Source: CBDCVN01 sp965223045
Lineage (GTDB): Bacteria; Deinococcota; Deinococci; Deinococcales; Trueperaceae
Assembly: GCA_965223045.1 (NCBI GenBank)
Contig: CBDCVN010000013.1
Span: forward strand, 5,096,582 to 5,160,581
Length of the DNA stretch: 64,000 nucleotides
Reading direction: 5' to 3'
Shown here: positions 36,106 through 45,927 of the stretch, piece after piece
How the letters are laid out: every line of letters starts with the position of its first letter
Position numbering within the stretch: the first letter of the stretch is position 1
The notes under the pieces: generated by a model
Told to the model about the DNA's origin: nothing
Database searches by the model: none
The model's input: only the letters and a program-made list of their open reading frames with translations
Program-made: the position numbers and the translations under genes

Positions 36106-36288
36106 CAAAAATAAAATTATTGTGCTAATAAAGCCCTCTAGTTATTGCAAAGGTATATACAGATTCATATGAAACAAAATAGCTTGAACAAGAACCTGAT
36201 TATTTACAAAAATCTTTACCAAGCTCTGCACATATTTCGTTTTTAAGTACGGTTCTGATTCTTAAGAGCGTGTGGGATTAATCATTGT

Positions 36289-36882
36289 TCACATTGCCGT
36301 AACTACATACCGCAAATCCCCTGTCCTAGCAATAACATTAAAAGGATAACAAGTAACTAGTACTAGTGCAGGTTCTTTATTATCTAAACGTAAATGCGAA
36401 TTGCGTACATCAGCTATTTCCAAGTTCGCAACCTTAAAAAGGTGAGTTTGGTCGCTGGCTAATTCTATATGAATCTCATCATCTAATTGAAGGTGTTGCA
36501 GAAATTTAAAGTGAGTGTCACGGTGTCCACCGATAACGCTAGCACCAGCCTCATCAAAGCTACTGCTAGCCAACATAAAACCTGGGCCAAAAGCTAATGT
36601 GCGCCCAGTATCACCAGATAGCACTATTTGCTCTATATCCAAAGAAGGCACTCGCAAGCGTGCCACAGGATAAGTATCTGCCCAAGGCCAAGGTTTATGT
36701 GGTTCACCTGTAGTTATAGTTTGTTGCCAAGCATGGGCAATAAGCCCTTTGGCAAGATATGCTTTGGCATAGATAAAAGTACCCATACCAAATTGCCAAA
36801 CTGCTATAGCAAGACCCAAAAAGATGAGGGTGCAGCTTAAAATTAGCTGCTTATTAATCCTTTTAGAAAGCATTTTTAGCAT
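36289..36882 (-). CDS. Class D-like sortase
   Basis: A 197-residue transpeptidase with an N-terminal signal anchor (LILSCTLIFLGLAIAVW). Catalytic residues are present: His120 (VIGGHRDTHF), Cys178 (ALVLVTCYPF) and Arg191 (GDLRYVV). It would attach or process a protein carrying a C-terminal sorting signal. The adjacent upstream VIT-VWA protein, whose stop overlaps this start by 20 bp, is the obvious substrate. Single sortase/VIT-VWA pairs of this kind are known mainly from Gram-negative marine bacteria. How the product is retained in a Gram-negative-type envelope is not understood from sequence. Confidence 0.88.
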   Translation of the reverse strand: MLKMLSKRINKQLILSCTLIFLGLAIAVWQFGMGTFIYAKAYLAKGLIAHAWQQTITTGEPHKPWPWADTYPVARLRVPSLDIEQIVLSGDTGRTLAFGPGFMLASSSFDEAGASVIGGHRDTHFKFLQHLQLDDEIHIELASDQTHLFKVANLEIADVRNSHLRLDNKEPALVLVTCYPFNVIARTGDLRYVVTAM

Positions 36883-38926
36883 AACGAAACCTTATAGTTA
36901 AGCCTATTACAGCTAGTAGTATTCCTAGTACACCTAAAAGTAAATTTAAAGCTGCTGAGGTTGCACCACTAGGATAGCCGCCAAAAATAGCATTGTAATC
37001 TTGGCCAGCAGGTAAGTTTTGGGGCATATTTTCTTGGTCTAGAGTTTCATCAATGGCTCGAGCAGGAGTCTTATCCACAGCAACCAAACTAGTGTAATCA
37101 CTTACCAAGTGGTACTTAAGAGCTACTTGAATAGTATTTTCACGGATAGCATCACGATTTAAACGACTTTCACCTATGGTGCCGTTTTCCAAGGCTTCTA
37201 TTTTGTTCCTTGCCCAGATTTTAGTCACACCTACTTGTTCTTTGCCTTCTAGGGTAAGCTGACGAGACCAAGGTTCATTATTAGCTTCAGCGGATGCAGA
37301 AACGGTTCCTCCTGTTTGGGGTAATTTAGCAGTTACCAAAATAGGCTCACCAACATAAAGGTCAGGTATAATCTCTGGGTAGAACTCGGTTCCTCTTGGG
37401 AACTGCAATTTTAATCCTGTAAGCACAGGGTTTTCTAGCTTCTCAAATAGCCTGAGCATTTTTTCTTGTACTTCACTGACTTGGCCTATAAAAGTATACG
37501 TGCCTCTGCCAAATTCAGCAGCCTTACGCATAAAGTAAGCATTTGGTGCTGAGCCAATGCCAACAGTGAAAAGGCGAGTATCCCCAAGTTTATTAGTGAT
37601 TATCTCAAAGAGTTGACTTTCATTACCTACACTGCCATCGGTAATAAATACTACCTGTGAGAGAAAACCTTCTGATACTCTACCGCCCAAAGCAAGGTTT
37701 AAGGCTTTAGCTATTTCTGTGCCACCATTTGCTTCTAGGTGCTCTACTTGTTGTAAAGCACTACTTATATTCCGTTGACTAGCAGGCTGTGTTTGCTTAA
37801 AAAAAGCCCTAGCCTCATCATCAAATTCAATCACATTAAATTTATCTTGTGGACTCAAGCGCTTAAGGGCAAGCTTTAATGCCTCTTTAGCTTGAACCAT
37901 AGAAGTACCTGACATAGAACCAGAAGTATCAATTATCAAAATGACTTCCCTTTGCAATATAGTCTCTACGCTTTGCAATTGTGGTGGCATTAGCATAACC
38001 AGTGCATAGGGATCATCTTCCCATGTTTGTTCAAAAATAGCAGCCTCAGGGCTATTAACATCGGGTTCCCAAGTAAGCTCAAAATCTCTATCAGCAGGTA
38101 TTGGACCATCAAGTTCAATGGTATTAAGATTACCGTCTGTACTGATGTTTATAGTATGATAACTACTTTCCAAACTTAGCAGAGGAAAGCCTGCATCTAT
38201 ACTAGCTTTCAAGGTAACAGGATTGCGTAGTGGTTTATTAGGTGGTAGTACAGGAGGCGTGATGTGTGAGGCATCAGGGACTTGGTTAGTATCGAGAGCC
38301 CAGCCTGTGCCACTAGCTAAATTGTTTTCAAGAGGTTCACCAGGAATATAGCGTGGTGTAATAGCAAGAGGAAAACGCATGCTAAATTTACCTGCATCAT
38401 AACTCAGCATTTCTAAATAGCTAATTTCGATTATAATGGTCTCTTTAGGGCCAATATTAGCTACTGAAGTAGTAAACATATTAGGGCGTTCTTGCTCGAC
38501 CAAGCTTGCACGTTGGCCTGCTTCTCGAGCAGCCTCGTAAGTAGCCCTAGCCTCTTCTTTTTCTTGAATTTCACCTTCTATAATGCGCTCACCAATATGC
38601 ATTTTCAAGGTGTCTACAGCACTATCTTCAGGCAAAGGGAAAACATAAATACCCTCAACCCAGTTATCGCCAGTATTTTCAAAAGTTTGCTTAACTGTGC
38701 TGCGGGCAACCATGCCTGTAACTTCAATATTTACTTCTATAGCTAGCTGGGTAGCAGGTTCAAAGTAACCAGCTAGCTCGCTACTACGAAAAAGTAACTC
38801 TCCACGGGTTATATCACTTAGGCTAACTAGATTATTTAAACTACTTGCTTGAGAGTAATTAAGGCTTGCAAAAATAAGTAAAAGACTGAAAGCTAAATTT
38901 AGCGGGGGGATTGCTCGAGCTGACAT
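36863..38926 (-). CDS. VIT-VWA protein, probable sortase target
   Basis: A 687-residue protein: signal peptide (to ~residue 28), VIT domain (~45-165, with VKQTFENTGDNWVEGIYVFPLPEDSAV), then a VWA domain (~325-490) with MIDAS DTSGSMSG, and a beta-rich C-terminal region. The tail has PAGQDYNAIFGGYPSG, a hydrophobic helix and RFRYAKNAF, which is the pattern of a sorting signal, although I see no exact LPXTG. It fits the marine sortase target family, related to inter-alpha-trypsin inhibitor heavy chains. It is the first gene of a two-gene operon with the sortase. A perfect 12-bp inverted repeat lies just upstream. Confidence 0.88.
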   Translation of the reverse strand: MSARAIPPLNLAFSLLLIFASLNYSQASSLNNLVSLSDITRGELLFRSSELAGYFEPATQLAIEVNIEVTGMVARSTVKQTFENTGDNWVEGIYVFPLPEDSAVDTLKMHIGERIIEGEIQEKEEARATYEAAREAGQRASLVEQERPNMFTTSVANIGPKETIIIEISYLEMLSYDAGKFSMRFPLAITPRYIPGEPLENNLASGTGWALDTNQVPDASHITPPVLPPNKPLRNPVTLKASIDAGFPLLSLESSYHTINISTDGNLNTIELDGPIPADRDFELTWEPDVNSPEAAIFEQTWEDDPYALVMLMPPQLQSVETILQREVILIIDTSGSMSGTSMVQAKEALKLALKRLSPQDKFNVIEFDDEARAFFKQTQPASQRNISSALQQVEHLEANGGTEIAKALNLALGGRVSEGFLSQVVFITDGSVGNESQLFEIITNKLGDTRLFTVGIGSAPNAYFMRKAAEFGRGTYTFIGQVSEVQEKMLRLFEKLENPVLTGLKLQFPRGTEFYPEIIPDLYVGEPILVTAKLPQTGGTVSASAEANNEPWSRQLTLEGKEQVGVTKIWARNKIEALENGTIGESRLNRDAIRENTIQVALKYHLVSDYTSLVAVDKTPARAIDETLDQENMPQNLPAGQDYNAIFGGYPSGATSAALNLLLGVLGILLAVIGLTIRFRYAKNAF

Positions 38927-38949
38927 AGAAATCTCCTTTACATTCTTGA

Positions 38950-38979
38950 ATTGAGTGTAATGTGTAAATTACACTCAAT
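38950..38979. promoter_or_regulatory. Perfect 12-bp inverted repeat upstream of the sortase operon
   Basis: ATTGAGTGTAAT and ATTACACTCAAT are perfect complements separated by 6 nt. They lie 24 bp before the VIT-VWA start codon. TGTAA half-sites recur to the right (TATAAATTACA). This is a probable operator, and it also lies between divergent genes. Confidence 0.6.
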
Positions 38980-39104
38980 GTATAAATTACAGTATATTTG
39001 TAAAATATGCAATAGCTCAAATTAGTTATGGGAACTTTTTTGACAAACTTGACTCTTTTATAACTAGAAGCACAAAAAACAGTGCTTTATTTTTGGAGGT
39101 TTAT

Positions 39105-39434
39105 ATGAAAAAATTTACCCTTATTACCTTGGCTTTAAGCCTTTTTACCTTATCCCTAGCTCAAGGCAACTACCAAGAACGTCGTGGAAATATGCGTGAG
39201 CTTCAGCTTAAAGTAGTGCGTTTAAGTGTAACGAACTCTTTGCCTAGGGAAGACCGTGCTCGAGCTAAAGCACTTATAGATAGGATGCAGGTATTAAAAG
39301 AACAAGCTATACACTTACGTTTTGAAACTTTAGAAGCTCAATTGACTGCTTTGGAGGCAGGTGAGGTTTCTTTGGTTGCTCGAGAGCTAGGGCATGTTGA
39401 TAAAGTAAGTCAAATTTGCAAACTTAGGATATGA
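39105..39434 (+). pseudogene. Small exported coiled-coil protein, 3' end cut by IS5 element
   Basis: GGAGG 6 nt before the ATG at 39105 gives the start. The product has a signal peptide (FTLITLALSLFTLSLAQ) and then a charged helical region (NMRELQLKVVRL, RAKALIDRMQVLKEQAIHLRFETLEAQLTALEAGE) similar in style to Spy/CpxP-like or Skp-like helices. The sequence loses this character after SLVARE, and the stop overlaps the transposase ATG by 4 bp, so I infer that the IS5 insertion truncated it. A possible 3' remnant lies at 40454-40630. It is divergent from the VIT-VWA gene. Confidence 0.5.
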
Positions 39435-40198
39435 AAGTTAAATTAACAGACGAGCAATGGCAAAAAATACTAAATTTTCTCAAGGGTTACAAGATAGTGT
39501 GTATGTTTAGGAAATTTAGAATTGGCAATGAGGATCAATGCAGGAAGTTTATTGAAGGAGTCCTTTGGGTAACTAAAAGTGGTGCACAGTGGCGTTTGTT
39601 GCCAGAAGAATATGGAAAATGGAATAGTGTTTTTAAGCGTTTTGACCGCTGGGGCAAACAAGGAATTTGGCAAGCGATGTTTGAACACTTTGCTGAGGAT
39701 GCTGATATGGAAAGTATAATGATAGATAGCACCATTGTAAGAGCTCACTCCTGTGCAGCAGGAGGAAAAGGGGGAAACGAAGAACAAGAATTGGGTAGAA
39801 GCAAAGGAGGTTACACCACCAAAGTACACGCTACAACAGATGCTCTAGGCAATCCTCTCAAGTTAATATTGACTCCAGGGCAACGTAATGATGTTACCCA
39901 AGCAGAGGATTTGCTAGAAGATCTGGAGGCTGAAAGAGTAATGGGGGACAAGGGATATGATGCTCAAGTTGTACTAGACAAGGTAGCAGAAATGGAAGCA
40001 GAAGCAGTAATACCTCCAAAGGCAAATAGGAAAGAGCAGCGGGAGTATGACAAAGAATTTTACAAGGAAAGGCATTTAATAGAGAATTTTTTCAACAAAA
40101 TTAAGCAATATAGAAGAGTTTTTTCTAGATTTGAAAAGTTGTCTCAAAACTATTTAGCATTTTGCCAGTTTGCGTCGGTACTTATATGGCTACGCTAA
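39431..40198 (+). CDS. IS5-family transposase
   Basis: A 255-residue single-frame DDE transposase. It starts LTDEQWQKI and has FIEGVLWVTKSGAQWRLLP, the first Asp in IMIDSTIVRAH, the second in RVMGDKGYDAQ and the Glu in ERHLIENFFNKIKQYRR, the usual IS5 (IS427-like) layout. The frame is intact. I could not define the terminal repeats, so only the gene is given. It starts within the 3' end of the preceding small gene. There is no CTCGAG site inside. The same interval to 40871 carries no other intact gene. Confidence 0.88.
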   Translation: MKVKLTDEQWQKILNFLKGYKIVCMFRKFRIGNEDQCRKFIEGVLWVTKSGAQWRLLPEEYGKWNSVFKRFDRWGKQGIWQAMFEHFAEDADMESIMIDSTIVRAHSCAAGGKGGNEEQELGRSKGGYTTKVHATTDALGNPLKLILTPGQRNDVTQAEDLLEDLEAERVMGDKGYDAQVVLDKVAEMEAEAVIPPKANRKEQREYDKEFYKERHLIENFFNKIKQYRRVFSRFEKLSQNYLAFCQFASVLIWLR

Positions 40199-40453
40199 AA
40201 TCCCTTCAAGTAATATTTTTGATTTAGCACTTTTAGTGTCAACACGCCCTAGAGTGTGAAATCGAAAACGCTACTCTTAAATACCTTGGATAATCCTGAT
40301 GCTGACGCATAAGCTCCTCTGCAATCTGGTAAAGATTATGTGGTTAACAACTAAAGCTTCTCGCAAATATAGGCTATCCTGCAATTTTTTTTGGAATTCA
40401 CATTTTCTAACAAATAGCTGTCCTGAGACTGGCTAGTTTGGTTTTGATATCCA

Positions 40454-40630
40454 ATGCGTGCAATTTCTGATTTGTCATATCCACATGCCCTAGCTAAACA
40501 AACCACTGCTAATAAACGTGTTGCTCTTATGAAAGAAATGGCTAGTCTACGCGAGGAAATACAAGATTTTGCCAAAAAACACCCTAAATTTAGGTCAATA
40601 TTAAAACAGAAGAATATCGTGCCCTACTAG
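40454..40630 (+). pseudogene. Possible 3' remnant of the IS5-interrupted small gene
   Basis: A 58-codon frame whose part from ALAKQTTANKRVALMKEM to EEIQDFAKKHPKFRSIL has a charged helical pattern like the ends of small periplasmic helical proteins. It lies 250 bp beyond the IS5 transposase on the same strand as the truncated gene at 39105. The link is an inference from position and style. Confidence 0.25.
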
Positions 40631-40871
40631 TGAAGGTGAGTAAACAAACATTTAGATAATTGTATGGAGAGTGGTAAGGATTCTATGCAGCAAGAAAGTT
40701 ATGGAAAAAGAATCTTGAGAAGTTTAACATGCCTGCTCAAAAAGAAATCCCCTTGATTTATCTATGGGGATGAGTTTTTGAGGATTTTTTGTAGAAAATC
40801 TATCTTTTTCATGATTTAATACCTTCTAGTGTACTATAGTTATAGTTAAAGCTATAAGGATTTTAAAGACA

Positions 40872-42708
40872 ATGAGGATTATATTCTACTTTTGCTTGAC
40901 AATTTACCTTGTCCTTTTGAGTCAATGCGTATTGGCCCAATCAGCTTATGTTTTTAAAGCTGCTAACTCCAGAGGTGAACCTTTGACAGATATTGTTGAT
41001 GGCAATATCATTCGTTTAAGTTTAACTGTAGAAGAACCTGTGCAGCAAGCACAAAATGTACTGTTTACACTCAAGCCTCAAGGTGAAAAACTTGGTGAAT
41101 GCACAATCCCAGCAAAGGGTAATAGTTGTTTAAGTGATCTTGTCTCGAGCCTAAATTGGTTTTGGTTGACTAAAGAATCTTACTTACAGGCAACCATTGG
41201 GCAATTAGATGTTCTTTTAGAAATTACTATAAAGCCTCGCCCTGTTGTGCTTGTGCATGGCTTTAATTCATCTGCAGTTCTTTGGGATTCTTACTTAGGA
41301 GAAGAAGGGTTCTTGGCTACTGCTGGTTTAAAAGGTTTTGCTGTAGGTGATGGACAAGCACGTGGTCTAATGAACATGGGTGACTTTACCCAGCCTAATT
41401 TGCAAACAAAAACTATTGCTGAGAATGCTAACGAATTAGCCAGTTATATTAAAGGCATAAAAACTTTGACAGGTGCAGAAAAAGTTGACCTTGTGGTGCA
41501 CAGTATGGGTGGACTTGTTAGTCGTTACTACCTAGATAAGCTTATGCAGGAACCTGATGTCGCTCAGCTTATTATGCTTGGTACCCCTCAGGGAGGATCA
41601 AACTGCTCGAACCTTCCAGTTCCGTTAGGGTTTTACCTGCCTGCAGCTTTAGAGCTTAGGCCTGCTTATGTTCAAAATGTTTTTAATTCAGAAATTACAG
41701 ATAGACGGGGCGTACCTTTCTTTCAAGTTGCTGGTACCCCCATTAAAGAAAGTTTCAAGGCACCTTGCACCCAAATACCTAGCGATTTGGTAGTAAGCCT
41801 TGCTAGTCTTAATACATTACCTGCCCCCTTTATTGAGGTGTTTGTTTATCACACTGCTTTGCCCAGCTCGAAGGAGACATTCACAGAGGTTGTTTTAGAA
41901 CAGTTAAAGCGTGTTGGGCCTAAGCAAAACCTAGTAGATTTTCCCCAGATAGGTGTAGATGCATCTAGTCAAGCAACTCAGATTTTTTATGGACATGTTA
42001 ATCCTAATGAAGCTAAGGATATTGATGTTCATTTGGATGAAGTTACCATAGCTAGCTTTGCACTTTTTGATCCATCTCGCTCTTTAGAAGTTACAGTGCG
42101 TGGGGTAAGTGGTGCAGTAATCGAGCTTTTGCCAGATAAGCATGGGCTTGATCACTGTTGATGATCCAACTACTTTAGTGCATATGGGTTACGGTTTTAG
42201 TAATCCAAAAGCGGGGCCTTGGAAAATAACTCTCACAGCTACAGACACCACTCCTAGGGAAGGTGCTAATTATGCACTTTCGGCCCAGGTTGTTGGGGGT
42301 GCACGCTTAGAAGCAAGTGCATTGCCTCTTTTACCAAAGTTGGGTGAGAGTGTAGACCTAGAAGGTATGCTCGAGCTTGATAAAGAGTTGCAAAATGTAA
42401 ACATCAAGGCTCTAATTCATATGCCAGATGGCTCGAGTAAAAGTATTTTTCTAAAAGGTATTAGCCACACCAAGTCAGGCACTTGGTTACCGCAACAACT
42501 TGGTTTGCATGGCATTGATATTGTGGCAAAAGCAGATACAATTGATGGTTTGATTGTTGAGCGTACTGACTTTTTAGCTGTTTATGTACAGCCTAAGGCC
42601 AACCTGGCTATTTGGAGAACACTTCTAATTTCAGCAGGGATACTCTTTTTACTGCTGTTGCTACTTAGATATACATTACTAAGACGCTGGCATAAACGAA
42701 GAAAGTAG
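40872..42708 (+). pseudogene. Exported lipase-like alpha/beta hydrolase with C-terminal TM anchor, split by a frameshift
   Basis: Two overlapping frames, 40872-42161 and 42142-42708, are parts of one gene. Removing one G from the GGG at 42144-42146 joins PDKHGL to ITVDDP without a gap. The first part has a signal peptide (to CVLAQ) and an alpha/beta hydrolase domain with VLVHGFNS (oxyanion), the nucleophile Ser in VVHSMGGLVSRYY and probable Asp/His later, like PGAP1/LipA-type lipases. The second part has beta-sandwich-like segments (GPWKITLTATDT, GTWLPQQLGLHGIDIVA) and a final TM helix with basic tail (TLLISAGILFLLLLLLRYTLL). The ancestral protein of about 610 residues would be membrane-tethered outside. 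The shift may be real or a sequencing error. Confidence 0.75.
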
Positions 42709-42819
42709 ATAAGACAACTAAGTGCCTAGACAGTGAATGCTAAATACCTGAATACTTGGGAGTTTTTGTTGGAACTCACTAATGGCTTTTGCAGTGCAAC
42801 CAAGCGCCCTATTAAAAAG

Positions 42820-42862
42820 CTAGAGAAGCCGTGAAGATTCTTTCTTGGCTTCTCTAGACCTT
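42820..42862. terminator. Bidirectional terminator
   Basis: CTAGAGAAGCC (42820-42830) pairs perfectly with GGCTTCTCTAG (42847-42857). T-rich sequence follows on the plus strand and A-rich sequence precedes it. It separates two convergent genes. Confidence 0.8.
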
Positions 42863-42885
42863 TTATGCTTATGTGAAGGTAAGGA

Positions 42886-45108
42886 TTAGTCAATAATTTT
42901 TAGATTGACTGTCTGACTTCTTACCCCATCAGATAGGGTTAGCTCGAGCACACCTTCAAAAGGTGCCAGAACTACTTCACCACCTGTGGCAATGCTAAGC
43001 ACTTCTCTAGTTTCAGCACCACGAATAATAACTGAGGGGTAAGCAACTGCATCCCAGCTAACACCAATACGCCCATCCTCTAGCACCTGTGCCACAGGCT
43101 CAGTAGCAACCTGTTGAACACTCAACGCAGTAGAATGGAGTTCTGCCAAAACCTCACCAGCTTTACCTAAAGCTTGTGTGGAAAGTTCACTTGCATCAAT
43201 GGAACGCAGATTATTATCATCTGAGCCACGTATGACTCTTAAAGTCGTGAGGTTATCAGCGTCAGCTTGACTAAGTGGTAAAGTAAAGTTGAAATGCTGT
43301 AGTGGCTCATCTAAATCAGGAACTTCTGTTGTGGCAAAGGTAACTTGGAATAGAATGTTTTGACTACTATCTAGCCCCTCGAGCACATAAGGACCGGGCT
43401 CAGGAGGGTTAGGTGAAGCAATTATTCCAAAAGCAGGATCTAAAGTAACTTCATCACCTTGAATACTGCCGCTCACCAATAACAAAGTTTGCTCTTGACT
43501 ATTTTGTGAGGACATAGCTGTTGTTACAAATGCTTCTGCCTGACGATACTTCAAAACTTCCACAAAAGTATAATCACTAATCCACTCAGGACCGCAATAA
43601 GTCATTAAATCCTTGTGATTGGCAGGGCTTTTGAGTGAACTGCTACTTAGATCGTAGCCCCAAATACCAATAGTATTGGGATCGTAAGGGTAATTGGGAT
43701 CAGTCCCTGCAGGACCACCACAAGCTATATGCCTGCGGCCCCAATTATGCCCAAGCTCATGAGCAACAATACCACTAGCACTAGGTAAATGACTCCAAGA
43801 AACAGCAGCTTTTCCGGGTAGGTAACCAATACCAGCAATACCACCGTTATACTGGGGATTAACAATGCCGTGGTAGTAACGCTGTGAAGGAGCACTTTCA
43901 ACTAACCTTAAATTAGCTATCTGACTAAGTAAGCTACTCCAACCACTACCTTCATCAAGATTACCATCAAAACTATAAGGGTTAGCACGTACAGATATGC
44001 TGATCTCATTAAGTGGCATCATGGCTTGAGTTTGTTGCAGATAAGCATTCTGATTGGTTGCAACATTAGGTACGTTACCCCTGTAGCTTACGGGTATTAG
44101 GCGGATATCAAATACTGGTGCAGGTCTAACCTCTATACGCTTTGTGCCACTTGCAGGAACACGTATAGTGTCACCACTACTAGTTTTGATTGTAAGGTAA
44201 ACTTCTAAACCCTGCTTGATCCAATCACCAGAAATTTGAGCATTGTATGAGCTATCTAAATCACCTTCATCCACAGAGGTTGGGTAATTTGTTGGCCCAG
44301 ACAGCTTTATATTGCCAAGGGGTTGCCCATTATTCTGTGCGAACAAACGTACCTCACTGTTTTGACTAGCTCCTGTTGTACTAGCAGTCACAAAGGCTCT
44401 GAAAAAACCATTACGACCAGTAGCTAAAGGGGTACTGCCATCAAGCTTAGCAGCAGACTGAGTGATGTAAAACTGAACATCGCCTGTAGGATTAGGTGGT
44501 GGTGGCGGCGGTGAGCTTTCTGTCTCAATTTCTAACTGCCAAGAATTGAGCGTTCCTGTATCACGACGCCAATAGTCATTGATACGTAGTATCCAATCTC
44601 CCTTAAGTGACTTACCTACAATATTGTTAAGTGGTTGACTGGGCTGGTAGCTTGATTGATTGTAGGCAAGACTTTTACGACTGCAGTCAGTATCTATGTT
44701 GGGAGTTGCTTCATCATCTAAGGTGAGTTTTATATCGTTACCTGAACAGTTGCCATTTCCGGGACGATTTACTAGCCTGACTTGAGTACTACTAGCCTTG
44801 TGAATTAGATAGATTTTTAGATCACCTACCCAAGTATGATCTATATCTAAAGTAACTTTTAGATTTTGAACAGTTCCTGAGTCAGGAATATTAATAGTAT
44901 CAGTAAGTGTTGGACCAGCAACATTACGACGCGAACTATCAGGGATAGGTGCGTTTGGTGTGCTACTATAAGTTAATGCTTGAGCAACCTCCCCCACTTG
45001 ATCTGAAGGATCGTTTTGAGCAAAGTTTTCATTATTGTCCTGTTGATTACATGCTACGAGCAAACCTAAACACAAAGTTATCCATAAGAATCTAAGCCAT
45101 ATTTTCAT
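42886..45108 (-). CDS. Lipoprotein metzincin metallopeptidase with P-domain
   Basis: A 740-residue protein. The lipobox LLVAC gives a lipid-anchored mature protein. Residues ~65-205 form a proprotein-convertase P-domain (LKVTLDIDHTWVGDLKIYLIH, then LKGDWILRINDYW and LNSWQLEIET), normally a beta-sandwich that stabilises secreted proteases. After a beta-rich linker with PPPPPNP comes a zinc peptidase: HELGHNWGRRH (near residue 449), the extended HExxHxxGxxH motif of metzincins, and a Met-turn in DLMTYCGPEW. The C-terminal ~200 residues are beta-rich. It is probably an outer-envelope protease. Putting a P-domain before the catalytic domain is less usual than after it. It is not in an operon. Confidence 0.88.
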   Translation of the reverse strand: MKIWLRFLWITLCLGLLVACNQQDNNENFAQNDPSDQVGEVAQALTYSSTPNAPIPDSSRRNVAGPTLTDTINIPDSGTVQNLKVTLDIDHTWVGDLKIYLIHKASSTQVRLVNRPGNGNCSGNDIKLTLDDEATPNIDTDCSRKSLAYNQSSYQPSQPLNNIVGKSLKGDWILRINDYWRRDTGTLNSWQLEIETESSPPPPPPNPTGDVQFYITQSAAKLDGSTPLATGRNGFFRAFVTASTTGASQNSEVRLFAQNNGQPLGNIKLSGPTNYPTSVDEGDLDSSYNAQISGDWIKQGLEVYLTIKTSSGDTIRVPASGTKRIEVRPAPVFDIRLIPVSYRGNVPNVATNQNAYLQQTQAMMPLNEISISVRANPYSFDGNLDEGSGWSSLLSQIANLRLVESAPSQRYYHGIVNPQYNGGIAGIGYLPGKAAVSWSHLPSASGIVAHELGHNWGRRHIACGGPAGTDPNYPYDPNTIGIWGYDLSSSSLKSPANHKDLMTYCGPEWISDYTFVEVLKYRQAEAFVTTAMSSQNSQEQTLLLVSGSIQGDEVTLDPAFGIIASPNPPEPGPYVLEGLDSSQNILFQVTFATTEVPDLDEPLQHFNFTLPLSQADADNLTTLRVIRGSDDNNLRSIDASELSTQALGKAGEVLAELHSTALSVQQVATEPVAQVLEDGRIGVSWDAVAYPSVIIRGAETREVLSIATGGEVVLAPFEGVLELTLSDGVRSQTVNLKIID

Positions 45109-45768
45109 TAATATTATCTCCTTTATGCATCAATGAATTAAGGTAAGTGTTGTGTAGGCAATTCACCTTCATAAAGGTACACACTTGCCTTTAGGTAAAA
45201 GTTGCCTCTCCCACAGCTTTTGTAGATGAATACACTATACACCCTCATGTATATGTGGATATTTAAAGCTAAGGCGTTTTAATAAAAACCTTTATGTTTT
45301 GAGAGGCAACTAAAAACAGCTAACGAATTTACCTGCAAAATCACTAAGCAGATTTAAAACTTGTTTTCAAACTTCTTTTATTTCCTCCTAACTTTTTCCT
45401 TTAAGGAATGCTGGATCTTGAAGCTTCAGTACGAGAGCCATTTAATGATTGTTTGGTATGAGTTTGTTAATAGTTCTTTAATTGATAAAGGCCATGAATG
45501 AAAAAGTTATTAAAAGCGTATAGGCTTGATTCGTAAGTAAAATGCACTAGTTTCACTTCATAAAGGACTGATTGTGGGGCTCAAGAACTAGCTTATTAAT
45601 TTCCCATAAACAGCAGTTAATTATAAACCCTCTCATTTACTCAATCTTTAGTCAGAGTTAAGAAGAAAATAGCAATGCAATAAAGCGAGACTTGATAACA
45701 TGCCACTCTCTCCTAAGTTTTTTCTTGGCTACTGTAGGTTAAAGTGCTAATACTTGCTGTTAGCTTTG
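45109..45768. other. Gene-poor interval
   Basis: AT-rich DNA with no frame that looks coding and no clear repeat. The metallopeptidase promoter should lie near its right-hand side of 45108. Confidence 0.4.
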
Positions 45769-45927
45769 TTAAGGATCAAGGTAATTATTTGGTCTTAGCA
45801 AGCCTTGAGCTTTAAAAAACGAGAGTTGATCAAAATAGCCTTTTTGGTGCACAATTTGATCATTTTTAACTTGAAAGAAGCCGCATCCTTTTAATCCTAT
45901 TGGATCTTTCCATATAATTAAGAGCCT
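45769..45927 (-). pseudogene. C-terminal remnant of an NTF2-like (SnoaL/ester-cyclase type) protein
   Basis: On the minus strand about 52 codons read IWKDPIGLKGCGFFQVKN, DQIVHQKGYFDQLSFFKAQG and then a stop. This is the end of the NTF2-like fold, where relatives have GVFEVRDGKIVxWRDYWD. An in-frame stop lies directly upstream and no start is available. The transposase-nuclease fusion begins about 55 bp further along, so the gene was probably destroyed by that element or decayed next to it. Confidence 0.55.

Noticed and set aside
40351..40575. Minus-strand 74-codon frame
   Set aside because: No signal, no ribosome site and opposite to a more protein-like plus-strand fragment; probably chance.
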